Source of the DNA: an uncultured Pelagibacteraceae bacterium
GTDB lineage: Bacteria; Pseudomonadota; Alphaproteobacteria; Pelagibacterales; Pelagibacteraceae
DNA length: 45,681 nt
Reading direction: 5' to 3'
NCBI GenBank assembly: GCA_902633515.1
Contig: CACPGB010000003.1
Coordinates: 1-45,681 of the forward strand
The notes under the pieces were generated by a model that saw only the letters and a program-made list of their open reading frames with translations, was not told the DNA's origin and did not search any database. Shown one piece after another: positions 17,301 to 26,513 of this stretch (position 1 is its first letter; every line of letters begins with the position of its first letter). Position numbers and translations under genes: made by a program.

Positions 17301-19109
17301 CAAGGAATCAAATAACCGCATTCCATTTGCTTTTATTCCCCCTCCATAAGCAACCATTAATGTTTTAACTCCACTTTGTCTTAACAATTCTAATCTCTCA
17401 TCAGTTCTACCTGATTGACCATTAGTTCCAGTTTTAGACATCTCTCCATCACCAATAACAATTACATAATTCAATTGACAAAAAGCTTCAGGATCCCATT
17501 CCTCAAAATCATTAAAGAAATAATCATGAGCCATTTGAGAAAAAGCCTCTGAGTCTGTTCCCCATTCTACTCCTAGTCTTTCAAGAATTTCGAGAGCATC
17601 AGCTGCACCTCCTGGGCCTATACCTACATTTAAACACGAATTTCTTGTACATATATTACTTCTAGGCGGATCTACGCTTGTATTGAGACCTCCATAATAA
17701 TTACAACTATTACCATTTTTATGACACCAGGCTCCACCAAAAGGTTCTACCCTTCTTCCTAAATTTTCTTGACCAGCATTCCAGTGTCCAAAACCAAAAT
17801 TAGCTCCAGAAGTTAATGTGCTATCACTTAAAACAGCATTTAAGGCATCTTTTGCTCCAGTCCATCTTGTTATTTTAGGGCCACCAACTTGGTTTTGCCA
17901 CATCGAATTCCTGCCTGCATCTGTAAATAAATTCTGAGATAACTCATCTACATAAGAACGACTTGAATATAGAATTCGGTTCCCAATAACCCTCACACCA
18001 TTTAGACCACCCATTCTTATACTTTCAGCCGCAATACTACCTGCTGCACCGGTGTTTCTTACATTACTAAAGGTTCCAATTGTATCGAGTATTGTACAAC
18101 TTGTATTAGTTGTCCATTCAATTTTATGTAGACGAGCATTATTCCAATCGCCTCCATAAAAAATATCTGCATCTGTACTAGAGAGACCAAAAGGAAGAAT
18201 TCGAGTTGGGTTGCATCGCCTAAAAGGATCATTCGTATTTGTAGGAAGACCGTTAACTTGATCAGGTAGTTGGTAGCCATATAAAGTACCCGCGTTACTT
18301 ACATATACTACTTCGGCCTCATTACTTACTCTTATACGTGCGGCATTCCACATTCGCCCGAATACATCACCTCGTCCTCTACCTCTGCCTATCATTTCAG
18401 CACAAGATGCAGCTGCCATGCTACAAGTTGCTAAAAAAGATCCTCTTCTTGTCCTTGAAGTATAACCATAAAAATAAATAACTGGTTCACCATCCCTTAA
18501 GGCAACGTCAAAACCCATAATTCTATCTCGATCGCCCGATATTACTAAACGACATCGATAATTTGCATCGAGACCGATAATATATGGTGCATTAGAATTG
18601 TTGTACATTCCAACAAACAATAAAGAATCATCATTAATAGTGGTGCCAGGTATAGTTACGCTTTCAACATATTCAACTTCATGGAATTGACCAAATATTG
18701 GGACAGTTATATTTGTTTGTAAACCATCTTCAACTGATAAACCAAAATCACAAGATCTATCAGTTTGATTGGTTACACGCCAAGGCCAAGCAGAATAAGT
18801 GTCACCATTATCTCTTACTCCCGCTATGTTTACTCTCTCACCTGCGGCGTTAAATTTAAAAAGACCTCCTCCTCTTCTAGCAACAGATGACAGAACCTTA
18901 TTACCATCACCATCAATTGTCATAGATGAAATATTTGGAATGCCCGCTCCAATTGTACGATTCATACTGATCGAACTATCTAGCAGAACTAAAATATTTG
19001 CTGGAACGTCTCCAGTTCCTGATCCTGGAGGTAATGGTTTTGAGTAAGTAATTTGATTAAAACCACAAAAAATAAAAAAGAATAAAATTAATTTAAAACT
19101 TCTTATCAT
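14340..19109 (-). CDS. pilY1: PilY1-like pilus tip adhesin with vWA-type motif (1589 aa)
   Basis: Signal peptide; NILVLLDSSISM (DxSxS); later NYVIVIGDGEMSK; C-terminal propeller GSNSGVLHAIDAVTGREEWAFVPP, GSPVVHDV, YVAIMGAGLA. Located directly downstream of minor pilins. Confidence 0.88.
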   Translation of the reverse strand: MIRSFKLILFFFIFCGFNQITYSKPLPPGSGTGDVPANILVLLDSSISMNRTIGAGIPNISSMTIDGDGNKVLSSVARRGGGLFKFNAAGERVNIAGVRDNGDTYSAWPWRVTNQTDRSCDFGLSVEDGLQTNITVPIFGQFHEVEYVESVTIPGTTINDDSLLFVGMYNNSNAPYIIGLDANYRCRLVISGDRDRIMGFDVALRDGEPVIYFYGYTSRTRRGSFLATCSMAAASCAEMIGRGRGRGDVFGRMWNAARIRVSNEAEVVYVSNAGTLYGYQLPDQVNGLPTNTNDPFRRCNPTRILPFGLSSTDADIFYGGDWNNARLHKIEWTTNTSCTILDTIGTFSNVRNTGAAGSIAAESIRMGGLNGVRVIGNRILYSSRSYVDELSQNLFTDAGRNSMWQNQVGGPKITRWTGAKDALNAVLSDSTLTSGANFGFGHWNAGQENLGRRVEPFGGAWCHKNGNSCNYYGGLNTSVDPPRSNICTRNSCLNVGIGPGGAADALEILERLGVEWGTDSEAFSQMAHDYFFNDFEEWDPEAFCQLNYVIVIGDGEMSKTGTNGQSGRTDERLELLRQSGVKTLMVAYGGGIKANGMRLFDSLARIGSCENEGDPDCRPTIIADTPQELRTQLQAIIRQIIAEKLAFTAPSITATIQEGGSLYQAQFEYVQFGEWQGSIHRSELTPEKEVIQGLDHTGNWSSADRLRAQIIEGGGSAGDGRNVWTALPNVPYLDNWNNWNTEDANKDAINALMGRLNFGLLDYHNSTSECSTTNRPIRVPTDVGQDGTSDEIEGIINFIKGADYFDYDGDCNITEIRPWVQGDIYHSQLIEIGAPDASTQFSDNNQEGYFRAVNNYTNFKLQNASRKNIIYAGSNSGVLHAIDAVTGREEWAFVPPFIAAKLPIAINPLMDGQGANGEGGSNAMFGVDGSPVVHDVLMRGLNSQGELEDDPTWHTILFIPYGRGGSGFSVLDVTNPIVEPSSGPLHMFSVYNDYVSKIVYIADEEGNITERAYTSNSVNVEESREALRAGINLEEVLTEDGFFNEPPSETTTNQDARAVCQTNDDAISGEYAVDGTNTCYIGRTFTFDSIVLDVPDGEEIDASLIDVSKLNEDGDYENLGFASARMINGLFEITFNDDIIYNPGGSENETRQTDKFFIQTSCNAATGIEPEYDYSKMGETWSTPRIVRLPSDVPGEELDRSYDKYVAIMGAGLAATNRCAGSALYLVELDDMENPAKIYGALQNQGPITIIDTDPGEISIGGSSIETPNGSNINNSVPTDPIVITPDTAFGVPWRGALVYINDYEGKITKINLTDSTKHNAQMFDQTTLFRLNANTQNARYSFFSMDAGVGVTTRDFWLFGGTGNFNKLASRSRTMDNIIYGIRDRDYPFFKHLNGVVIPRQTDPTFVEMAHLGANAAPAIDNPDGSQTAQCKNVTGDADGTECPSTEDAWYIKLDQQDGLDPNDLLTTNTMRKTSAPPTLFQGQVYFPIYEPPAGTGEESCSIGNAFICASDDECGTNNSHKLVKGSTANAEACTFVREGVLSELVVFDNTLFANIAGPADMKDTLYKITAIAGEVLSNSGGWRDVGF

Positions 19110-19627
19110 TGGAATGCCTCAACAATTTCACCATCAATTAAAAAATTTGCATATTCGAAAGAAGAAATTTCTAGTGTTTCATGTATTCCGTCAAAGCCCA
19201 TCACTTTACCATATATAATAGAATTTATATCTGAACTCAAATCCACAGCACCTACCCAATTTCCTGATTTCGCTTTATCGTTATTTAATCCAAAATTTAT
19301 TTGAGCAAATTTATAAATTTCATTGGTATTTTTATCACTTTGTAATCCTTCAATTTGCATTCCTATTAATTTTTTTTCTTTAACATAAACATTTATGAAA
19401 GTATTTTTTAAAAGATTATCTTTGCAAAATAACGAAGTGTCATATGTATACATTACAGTTGAGTCGCCATAATCATCGTTATTTGTAACACTCAAATCAT
19501 CATATTTATCCTCGATTGCTGAAACCTGTGTACCCATAGTCAAATTTGTAAAATCACATGCCTTTGAAATTGAATTGAGACTAAAGAACATAAAAAAAAT
19601 TAAATTTAATTTATAAAATAATTTCAT
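19106..19627 (-). CDS. Hypothetical secreted protein, translationally coupled to PilY1
   Basis: 173 aa with signal peptide (MKLFYKLNLIFFMFFSLNSISKA); 4-bp overlap with the PilY1-like gene; no family recognised. Confidence 0.7.
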   Translation of the reverse strand: MKLFYKLNLIFFMFFSLNSISKACDFTNLTMGTQVSAIEDKYDDLSVTNNDDYGDSTVMYTYDTSLFCKDNLLKNTFINVYVKEKKLIGMQIEGLQSDKNTNEIYKFAQINFGLNNDKAKSGNWVGAVDLSSDINSIIYGKVMGFDGIHETLEISSFEYANFLIDGEIVEAFQ

Positions 19628-19694
19628 AATAAAATATTACATAACCATCAAAATTAATAAATAATCAATTTTGTCAAATCTAATCATTTTGGGT

Positions 19695-20477
19695 TTATGT
19701 TGATAATATTACTAAGGTTTCCAAAGGAATCAAGATCTCAGGATTTTCAAATGCAGCATCACTAGAGCCTTTAGGCATCAAAATTCCACAGCCATAAACT
19801 TTATATACTGTACCTTGTTTTTGAACATTGGTTGTAGTTTTTTTTATGCTGGAACCACCTCCAGAAAATTGTTGTCTTCCAACATTGATCGCAAAATATT
19901 CCCACCTATACCTTCGCATATGTGTTAATTCATCAAGAGCACCTTCATTCATCAAAATGGGTGCTATTACATCACCAAAATTTAAATTGGATTTATGTAC
20001 AGATACCATTACTTCACCAGCATCATTTCTCACAAGATTTCTAAAACTATTTGTGCAAGGAGTGTCTGGTAAAGTAACAACGTTGATTGGTGTTCCTCTA
20101 CCTACTGGCCAGGGATGAATTGCATCAGTATGTCTGGCAAATCCACCATTAAGATTGGCCTCAGAAGTAAGAGACTCTAAATAATCTGTGTGAGCTTCGT
20201 TTTCTGCATCAGTTGCTGTCGCTGGATTTGGTGGTTGTAGTCTAGTAGTTTCACCTGGATTTATCCAGGGACCAATCATTTCGTTAATTACATATTTTTC
20301 AGCTTCGACTAAAGCATGTTCTGCGATATAAAAAGTTTGTTGGTACTCATCGCTAGTATTATTGCTTTGATGATCACCAGATGAAATAACAATTAAACTT
20401 CCACCCATTAAAGACATCACTAATAAAAGAACTAATGATAATATTAGTGTAAAACCTTTTTGATTATTTCTTTTCAT
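19695..20477 (-). CDS. pilX: Minor pilin PilX-like
   Basis: QKG/FTLILSLVLLLVMSLMGGSLIVISSGDHQSNNTSDEYQQTFYIAEHALVEAE, typical PilX N-terminus. Confidence 0.82.
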   Translation of the reverse strand: MKRNNQKGFTLILSLVLLLVMSLMGGSLIVISSGDHQSNNTSDEYQQTFYIAEHALVEAEKYVINEMIGPWINPGETTRLQPPNPATATDAENEAHTDYLESLTSEANLNGGFARHTDAIHPWPVGRGTPINVVTLPDTPCTNSFRNLVRNDAGEVMVSVHKSNLNFGDVIAPILMNEGALDELTHMRRYRWEYFAINVGRQQFSGGGSSIKKTTTNVQKQGTVYKVYGCGILMPKGSSDAAFENPEILIPLETLVILST

Positions 20478-21445
20478 TAGAAGAGCCCCTCATCAACTAT
20501 ATTTCTTGTAAAAACAGTTACTACTACCGTATCTCTCAAATACCTATCTGTATAATCTTCTTTAGTTCTAGAAAATCCAAGCACTTTTCTTGATTGACCA
20601 TCTTTGGTATCGAACCTAAAAAAATTTTTTTCAGATCTGAATGTTAATTTAATATCTATAGATCTAATTTTATATAAATTATCTCTTCCAGCGGCAGTAG
20701 TTGGATCTGGAAGAGGTAATAACCTTCTACCATTTCTGTCTAATGCAATAAATTCTATATCTTCCACATAATCTCTTATTAGTTGTTCATGGTAACATTC
20801 TGAACAACCTTGTTGTTGACCAATCCATTCGCCAGTTTCAGGCCAAGATGCTGTTGCCGCAGCTCGAGGCTGACTCCAACTTATTTTTGATTTATATATT
20901 GCGTATCTTTGGTTAATAGGTAATCCTTGTGCATCGGTGCCATCGTCTGTAGGTCTTGCATAATAAGTTGTTTTATATCTTTTGTAAGGTTGAAGTACGT
21001 CGTTTTGATTAAAATCATCGAACACTATATGAATTTTATCACAGCATATATCTAGAGGATTATTTTTAGTATTTTTGGTTTGATGTGGTGCGCCTGTATC
21101 AACAAAACTTACATGATCTAAACCTTCCTCTATTATTATTGGAGCGTGGCTATCTTCAATATTATTAGCATCTACTATTTGTAAATAACTTTCTTTAGGA
21201 AAATTTAATGAATTAGTGCCTAAATAATATTTAAAGCCTGACATTCTAATATCTCGAATTAATAATTCAACTAAGTCTCTAGAATTTCTACTAATTTGAG
21301 CTTTATCTACAACTTGACCATAAGTAGAATTAACTATTGAATAAGTTGTATACATTGCTGCCATCATCACAGAAGAAACAACTAGACCAATTAAAATTTC
21401 AACAAGAGTAAGACCTAGTATATCTTTAATAGATTTTCTTTTCAT
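20477..21445 (-). CDS. pilW: Minor pilin PilW-like
   Basis: LG/LTLVEILIGLVVSSVMMAAMYTTYSIVNSTYGQVV...SRDLVELLIRDIRMSGF. Confidence 0.83.
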   Translation of the reverse strand: MKRKSIKDILGLTLVEILIGLVVSSVMMAAMYTTYSIVNSTYGQVVDKAQISRNSRDLVELLIRDIRMSGFKYYLGTNSLNFPKESYLQIVDANNIEDSHAPIIIEEGLDHVSFVDTGAPHQTKNTKNNPLDICCDKIHIVFDDFNQNDVLQPYKRYKTTYYARPTDDGTDAQGLPINQRYAIYKSKISWSQPRAAATASWPETGEWIGQQQGCSECYHEQLIRDYVEDIEFIALDRNGRRLLPLPDPTTAAGRDNLYKIRSIDIKLTFRSEKNFFRFDTKDGQSRKVLGFSRTKEDYTDRYLRDTVVVTVFTRNIVDEGLF

Positions 21446-22159
21446 TTAACCAGCAGGTGTTCCTATCATGCCACCTTCACCTTGCTCTCCTCCAACTGGT
21501 GGTTGTTCATTCTCTCGTTTTATTTTGTAATCAGACTGAAAATATAAATATTTTCTTTTTTTTCCATCATTTAAACGCATCTCAACCCTTCCAATATAGA
21601 GTGGTTCATCAAATACATTTTCCGACTGAAACTCACCACAACTAGCCCATCTGCAGATCGTAAACATTTGCAATCTTTTAATCTCATTGTCGCTTAAGCA
21701 TTTTAAAAATCTATTTTCAGCAAATATCAAGTTCCATTTCGCTTCTTTATTTCTCGGTGCATCGACCTCCTGAGTTTCATAAATATTTTCTTGAAATTGA
21801 TTTGCGCCTCCACGACAATTTAAACCCGCACTCCAAGCATTTTGAACTAAGTGATCAGAAAATTTTCTTATGCCAGTAGCGTCACCGCCTCCACTCAGTG
21901 ATATAGTTCCATCTCCTCTAATTTGAAGATCCTCGCTATCAGAATTAATACCGTAAAGTGAATTTTTGCTACCTATAACATCCTCAGCAATCATTTCAGT
22001 TAAGTAATTTGCTTTCGTACGTTCTCCTGATCTATCAATCGACTGAACTGAAAAATTTGTCATCTGTAATATCGCAATGAAGCCAATTCCAACAATAGCA
22101 GTAGAAACTAATGCTTCTAAAATTGATAACCCTGAAATTTTAAATTTACTTTTTTTCAT
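21446..22159 (-). CDS. pilV: Minor pilin PilV-like
   Basis: SG/LSILEALVSTAIVGIGFIAILQMTNFSVQSI...; position between FimT and PilW. Confidence 0.8.
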   Translation of the reverse strand: MKKSKFKISGLSILEALVSTAIVGIGFIAILQMTNFSVQSIDRSGERTKANYLTEMIAEDVIGSKNSLYGINSDSEDLQIRGDGTISLSGGGDATGIRKFSDHLVQNAWSAGLNCRGGANQFQENIYETQEVDAPRNKEAKWNLIFAENRFLKCLSDNEIKRLQMFTICRWASCGEFQSENVFDEPLYIGRVEMRLNDGKKRKYLYFQSDYKIKRENEQPPVGGEQGEGGMIGTPAG

Positions 22160-22160
22160 A

Positions 22161-22892
22161 TTATTGGTTTACCCATGTCCCATTATACCATTTATCAATA
22201 CTAATATTACCAAATCTTGACCATTCTATAGCAAATAAGTTGCTATGTTCAGTTAAAGGATTGCCGGTATTTGGATCTATATCGCACTGAGTTCTTTGAC
22301 TAGTTCTTTCACAAATAAATAAGAAATTATCAACAACTGCATCAGCGCCTGTTCCAGATACTAATTCTCCATTGCCATTAAACCATCGCTCATTTTTGCC
22401 AAAACAAACTGCTCCAACATTTCCTGTCCAACTAGTTGACACCTTCTTTAAAATAAGTTGTCTAACTTCGATTGCATCATTATCAATTATTCTATTTCTG
22501 TCAGGATCTGGATTATCTGTCCAATATTCTGTATCATCAATATTACATCGATTTTCCTCATCTACCCACCAAGTACTCTCATTATCATTTAAGAGAGGTG
22601 CAAAGTCTTTTGCACCCATTCCTTTAGATGTAATTATCAATCCATCTTCATTATCTCCCAAAGCACCTTCCTCGACGTCAACTTGAACAAAAACATACTG
22701 ACCTCTTTGAACTTGTGCATTAATTCCCTCTATTAAAGATTTTATACGAAATACAGAATCTCTTACCTCACGATCTAATCGCCACTTCGTAAAACTTGGA
22801 TAACCTAGACCAGAAACAATTCCGATCAATACAACAACAACCAATAATTCAATGATATTAAATCCTTTAATTTTCTCGTCCTGCACTCGCAT
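22161..22892 (-). CDS. Minor pilin FimT/GspH-like
   Basis: KG/FNIIELLVVVVLIGIVSGLGYPSFTKWRLDREVRDSVFRIKSLIEGINAQ. Confidence 0.82.
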   Translation of the reverse strand: MRVQDEKIKGFNIIELLVVVVLIGIVSGLGYPSFTKWRLDREVRDSVFRIKSLIEGINAQVQRGQYVFVQVDVEEGALGDNEDGLIITSKGMGAKDFAPLLNDNESTWWVDEENRCNIDDTEYWTDNPDPDRNRIIDNDAIEVRQLILKKVSTSWTGNVGAVCFGKNERWFNGNGELVSGTGADAVVDNFLFICERTSQRTQCDIDPNTGNPLTEHSNLFAIEWSRFGNISIDKWYNGTWVNQ

Positions 22893-23880
22893 CTATTTTT
22901 CCTGCTTTTACTAAATCTTCTAAAGATTTGGTCATTGTGATCATACCATCTTTGACAGCAGTTTGCATGATGCTTGGGATCTGATGAATTTTTGCTTCTC
23001 TTATTAAGTTTTGAATTGGAGGTGTGCACTTCATCACTTCAAAAGCACCACAACGGCCTTGGCCATCTTTAGTTTTTAGAAGTCTTTGAGTTACTACCAT
23101 TTTTAAAGAAGTAGAAATCTGTGCTCGTATTTGAGCTTGTTGTTCTGGAGGAAATACATCTATAATTCTGTTAATGGTACTTGGTGCACCGCTAGTGTGC
23201 AGTGTGCCAAAAACTAAGTGTCCAGTTTCAGCAGCAGTTAATGCTAGTGAAACTGTCTCTAAATCTCTCATCTCACCCACTAAAATTACATCTGGATCTT
23301 CTCTTAAAGCTGCCTTAAGAGCTGTTGCAAACGTTTGAGTTTGCTTGCCCACTTCTCTGTGAGAAACGATACTCTTTAAATCTTTGTGAATAAATTCAAC
23401 AGGATCTTCAACAGTTATAATATTTGACGTTCTTGTCTTATTTATTTCATTTACAATAGCTGCAAGTGTTGTTGATTTACCCGAACCTGTAGGACCTGTT
23501 ACCAATACAAGTCCTTTGTGCATATCTATAATATCATAAAGCACTGGAGGTAAATCAAATTGGTCCATTGATGGTATTACACTTTCTACTCTTCTTAACA
23601 CCGCAGCAGGGCCTTGAATTGTTTTGTAAAAATTTGCCCTAAATCTAAGTCCACTTAATGTAACTGATGAGTCAAGCTCATGAGTATCCTGAAATTTTTT
23701 TAGTTCAATTTCATTACAATTTGTCGACAATAAATCCTGAAGGTCTTGGGCCTTGACCATTACATCAGGTATTTTATGAATTTCACCTGTTTGTCTATAA
23801 GCAAGAGGCCAGCCGGTTCTAATATGGAAATCTGATATTTTTTTATTATTTTTTGCTAATTCTTCTAATTTTTCAAACAT
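22867..23880 (-). CDS. pilT: Type IV pilus retraction ATPase PilT
   Basis: GPTGSGKSTTLAAIVNEIN; EDPVEFIHKDLKSIVSHREVG; LREDPDVILVGEMRDLETVSLALTAAETGHLVFGTLHTSGA. Confidence 0.95.
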   Translation of the reverse strand: MFEKLEELAKNNKKISDFHIRTGWPLAYRQTGEIHKIPDVMVKAQDLQDLLSTNCNEIELKKFQDTHELDSSVTLSGLRFRANFYKTIQGPAAVLRRVESVIPSMDQFDLPPVLYDIIDMHKGLVLVTGPTGSGKSTTLAAIVNEINKTRTSNIITVEDPVEFIHKDLKSIVSHREVGKQTQTFATALKAALREDPDVILVGEMRDLETVSLALTAAETGHLVFGTLHTSGAPSTINRIIDVFPPEQQAQIRAQISTSLKMVVTQRLLKTKDGQGRCGAFEVMKCTPPIQNLIREAKIHQIPSIMQTAVKDGMITMTKSLEDLVKAGKIDASAGREN

Positions 23881-23952
23881 ACTAAATTTTATATATAATT
23901 TTTATAAAAAACAATATTTAGTTATCCATAAGCGACCAAAATAGGTAATTAT

Positions 23953-24294
23953 CTAATAGATAAAGTAATATAAAATCCACAGAATAAGCGTGTACTCAAA
24001 AAAAATTTTTGCTAAGCGTAATTTTTTTTCTGTAAATTTAGATTTTAAAAGTTTGCTCAAAAACATAAATCCTAAATGTACCAATGCAACTGAAATAACA
24101 ATTCCAATTAAAGTGTACTTAAATGAAAAATTCTTATACCCAAAATAAATTGCTATTATAAAAGTCAGCCAAGATACTTTGGAAATGAATACTTTAAAGA
24201 TTAAACCTGCCTTTTTACTAAAAATAGATTGCGTTTTTATTAAGGAATAAGACCAAGTCAGTCCAATTAAAAAACTAATATATTTTAAAATCAC
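23953..24294 (-). CDS. Hypothetical membrane protein
   Basis: 113 aa, several hydrophobic segments; 4-bp overlap with msrB. Confidence 0.6.
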   Translation of the reverse strand: MILKYISFLIGLTWSYSLIKTQSIFSKKAGLIFKVFISKVSWLTFIIAIYFGYKNFSFKYTLIGIVISVALVHLGFMFLSKLLKSKFTEKKLRLAKIFFEYTLILWILYYFIY

Positions 24295-24668
24295 TTTTTA
24301 TTTTTTTCGCGAAATACTAAACAAATTCCGTTATTACAATATCTTTTGCCAGTGGGTTGGGGTCCATCCTCAAAAATATGTCCATGGTGAGCTTTACAAT
24401 TTTTACAATGATATTCTGTTCTTGCATATCCAATTAAATAATCAGTTTCTGTCTCGAAAACATCTGGCACAGATTGAAAAAATGATGGCCAGCCAGATCC
24501 ACTTTCATATTTTGCATTTGACTCAAATAACTTGATACCACAGTTTGCACAGTGGTAACTTCCTTCCCGCTTTTCACTATTTAATTCACTGCTACCTGCC
24601 CGTTCTGTTCCAGCCTCAAACATTACTAACTTTTGTTCTGCATTTAGGTTTGGATTTTTTTTTGTCAT
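24291..24668 (-). CDS. msrB: Peptide-methionine (R)-S-oxide reductase MsrB
   Basis: CANCGIKLFESNAKYESGSGWPSFF, CKNCKAHHGHIFEDGPQPTGKRYCNNGICLVF. Confidence 0.95.
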   Translation of the reverse strand: MTKKNPNLNAEQKLVMFEAGTERAGSSELNSEKREGSYHCANCGIKLFESNAKYESGSGWPSFFQSVPDVFETETDYLIGYARTEYHCKNCKAHHGHIFEDGPQPTGKRYCNNGICLVFREKNKK

Positions 24669-25561
24669 TATATTAACCTAGCACAGGATTGATGTAAAAA
24701 AGAATGCAATTCAACAAGTTTATTAAAATCTTTATTGTAGCCTCCCCCGAGTACTCCACACAATGGTACTTTTTTTAAAAAGAAATTTTCTGTTACAATT
24801 TCATCTCTTTTTTTTATTCCTTCATCCGAAATTTTTAATTTTCCCAAACGATCATTATGGTGAATATCAACACCAGCTATATAAAAGACAAAATCAAAAT
24901 TTTTTCCATTTAATTCATTAAGATGGAAGTTAAGCAGCTCTAAGTAGCGCTTGTCCTCCGTATTATCTTCGAGTTCCACATCAAGATCACTTATTGACTT
25001 TTTTGCTGGGTAATTAGATTTAGAGTGCATACTAAACGTAAATACATTTTTATTTTTAGTAAAAATATCAGCACTCCCGTTTCCTTGATGAACATCTAAA
25101 TCAACAATCAAAATTTTACTAGCTAATCCTCGATCAAGTAAATATTGGGCACCAACTGCAACATCATTAAATACACAATATCCTGCACCACCATCAAAGT
25201 TTGCATGATGACTGCCACCAGCCGTATTACAAGCAATACCATTTGTTATGGCAAGTTTTGAGGCTAGCACTGTACCGCCTGTTGCAACCAATGATCTTTG
25301 AACGACACTATCAACCAATGGAAAACCAATTTTTTTTATAGTGTCTTGATCTAATGTTTTATTTTTTACGTCTTTAATATATTTTTCTGAGTGTACTCTT
25401 TTTAAGGTCTCTTCAGAGCAAGCGTATGGTTTATGAAATTCTTTAACTATCTTTTTTTTTATAAGATAATTCGCAAGTTCGCCAAATTTATCAATTGGAA
25501 ATTTATGGTCATCACCTATTTGAGCAAAATAATCTTGATGATTGACTACAGATAAATCCAT
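24668..25561 (-). CDS. Histone deacetylase family protein (acetoin utilisation/polyamine deacetylase-like)
   Basis: AGGSHHANFDGGAGYCVFNDVAVGAQYLL...ILIVDLDVHQGNGSADIF. Start placed at internal Met13 of the ORF (25561), which removes the overlap with the upstream gene. Confidence 0.88.
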   Translation of the reverse strand: MDLSVVNHQDYFAQIGDDHKFPIDKFGELANYLIKKKIVKEFHKPYACSEETLKRVHSEKYIKDVKNKTLDQDTIKKIGFPLVDSVVQRSLVATGGTVLASKLAITNGIACNTAGGSHHANFDGGAGYCVFNDVAVGAQYLLDRGLASKILIVDLDVHQGNGSADIFTKNKNVFTFSMHSKSNYPAKKSISDLDVELEDNTEDKRYLELLNFHLNELNGKNFDFVFYIAGVDIHHNDRLGKLKISDEGIKKRDEIVTENFFLKKVPLCGVLGGGYNKDFNKLVELHSFLHQSCARLI

Positions 25562-25562
25562 A

Positions 25563-26513
25563 TTACTCAATAACTCTAATTGGTTTGCCCTCAACACATG
25601 ATTCTAATGCTGCAATCATTTGGTTGTAGATCATATGATAATTTTCTGCAGTTACATAACCAATGTGCGGCGTAAGTAATGCGTTAGGTAAAAATCTTAA
25701 TTTATTGTTCTCTGGTAAAGGTTCTTTTTCATATACATCAAGACCTGCACCAGCAATTACATTTGTTGATAAGGCTATGATTAAATCATCTTCTTTTATT
25801 ATTGGTCCCCTTGAGGTGTTTATTATAAAGGCTGTGTTTTTCATTTTATCAAGTTCTTTTAAAGTGATGCAATCTTTATATCTATCACCACCTTGAACAT
25901 GGATAGACAAAAAATCTGAATTACTAATTAAATCCTCTTTAGTGCATGGCAAAACATCTAATTCTTTGCATTTGTTTAAGTCTAAATTTTCACTCCATGC
26001 CATAACTTGCATACCAAAAGCCGTACCAATCTTGGCAACTTGTGAACCCACACGTCCAAGGCCGATTAAACCCAATATTTTTCCTTTTAGTTCAACTCCT
26101 AATGTAGTCTGCCAATAACCTTGATACATATTATCAATTTCTTCTTTAAAATTTCTTGCAAGTCCTAATATTAAAGCCCACGTTAATTCGGGAGTTGGAT
26201 GAGAGTTCATCTCAGTTCCACAAATAATTATTTTCCTTTTTTTTGCTGCCTCAATATCAATTGATTTATTTCTTAAACCACTTGTAATTATAAATTTTAA
26301 GTTAATAAGATTATCAATTAAATTTTTAGTCATAGGTGTTCTTTCTCGCATAAGCATTAATGCTTCAAATTCTTGTAATTGGTCAAGGGCATCAGCCTCA
26401 TCACTAAAGGGTTCACTAAAAATTTTGAAATCGTATTTGGCTGATAATTTTTTTAAATCAACAAACTTTTGTGAAACATTTTGATAATCATCTAAAATTG
26501 CAACTTTAAGCAT
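25563..26513 (-). CDS. D-2-hydroxyacid dehydrogenase
   Basis: GLIGLGRVGSQVAKIGTAFGMQV; INTSRGPIIKEDDLI; AGLDVYEKEPLPENNKL...TPHIGYVT. Confidence 0.93.
   Translation of the reverse strand: MLKVAILDDYQNVSQKFVDLKKLSAKYDFKIFSEPFSDEADALDQLQEFEALMLMRERTPMTKNLIDNLINLKFIITSGLRNKSIDIEAAKKRKIIICGTEMNSHPTPELTWALILGLARNFKEEIDNMYQGYWQTTLGVELKGKILGLIGLGRVGSQVAKIGTAFGMQVMAWSENLDLNKCKELDVLPCTKEDLISNSDFLSIHVQGGDRYKDCITLKELDKMKNTAFIINTSRGPIIKEDDLIIALSTNVIAGAGLDVYEKEPLPENNKLRFLPNALLTPHIGYVTAENYHMIYNQMIAALESCVEGKPIRVIE

Noticed and set aside
24668-25597. 35-bp overlap of the histone-deacetylase-like gene with the hydroxyacid dehydrogenase gene
   Set aside because: Probably a start-choice artefact; using internal ATG at 25561 removes the overlap.
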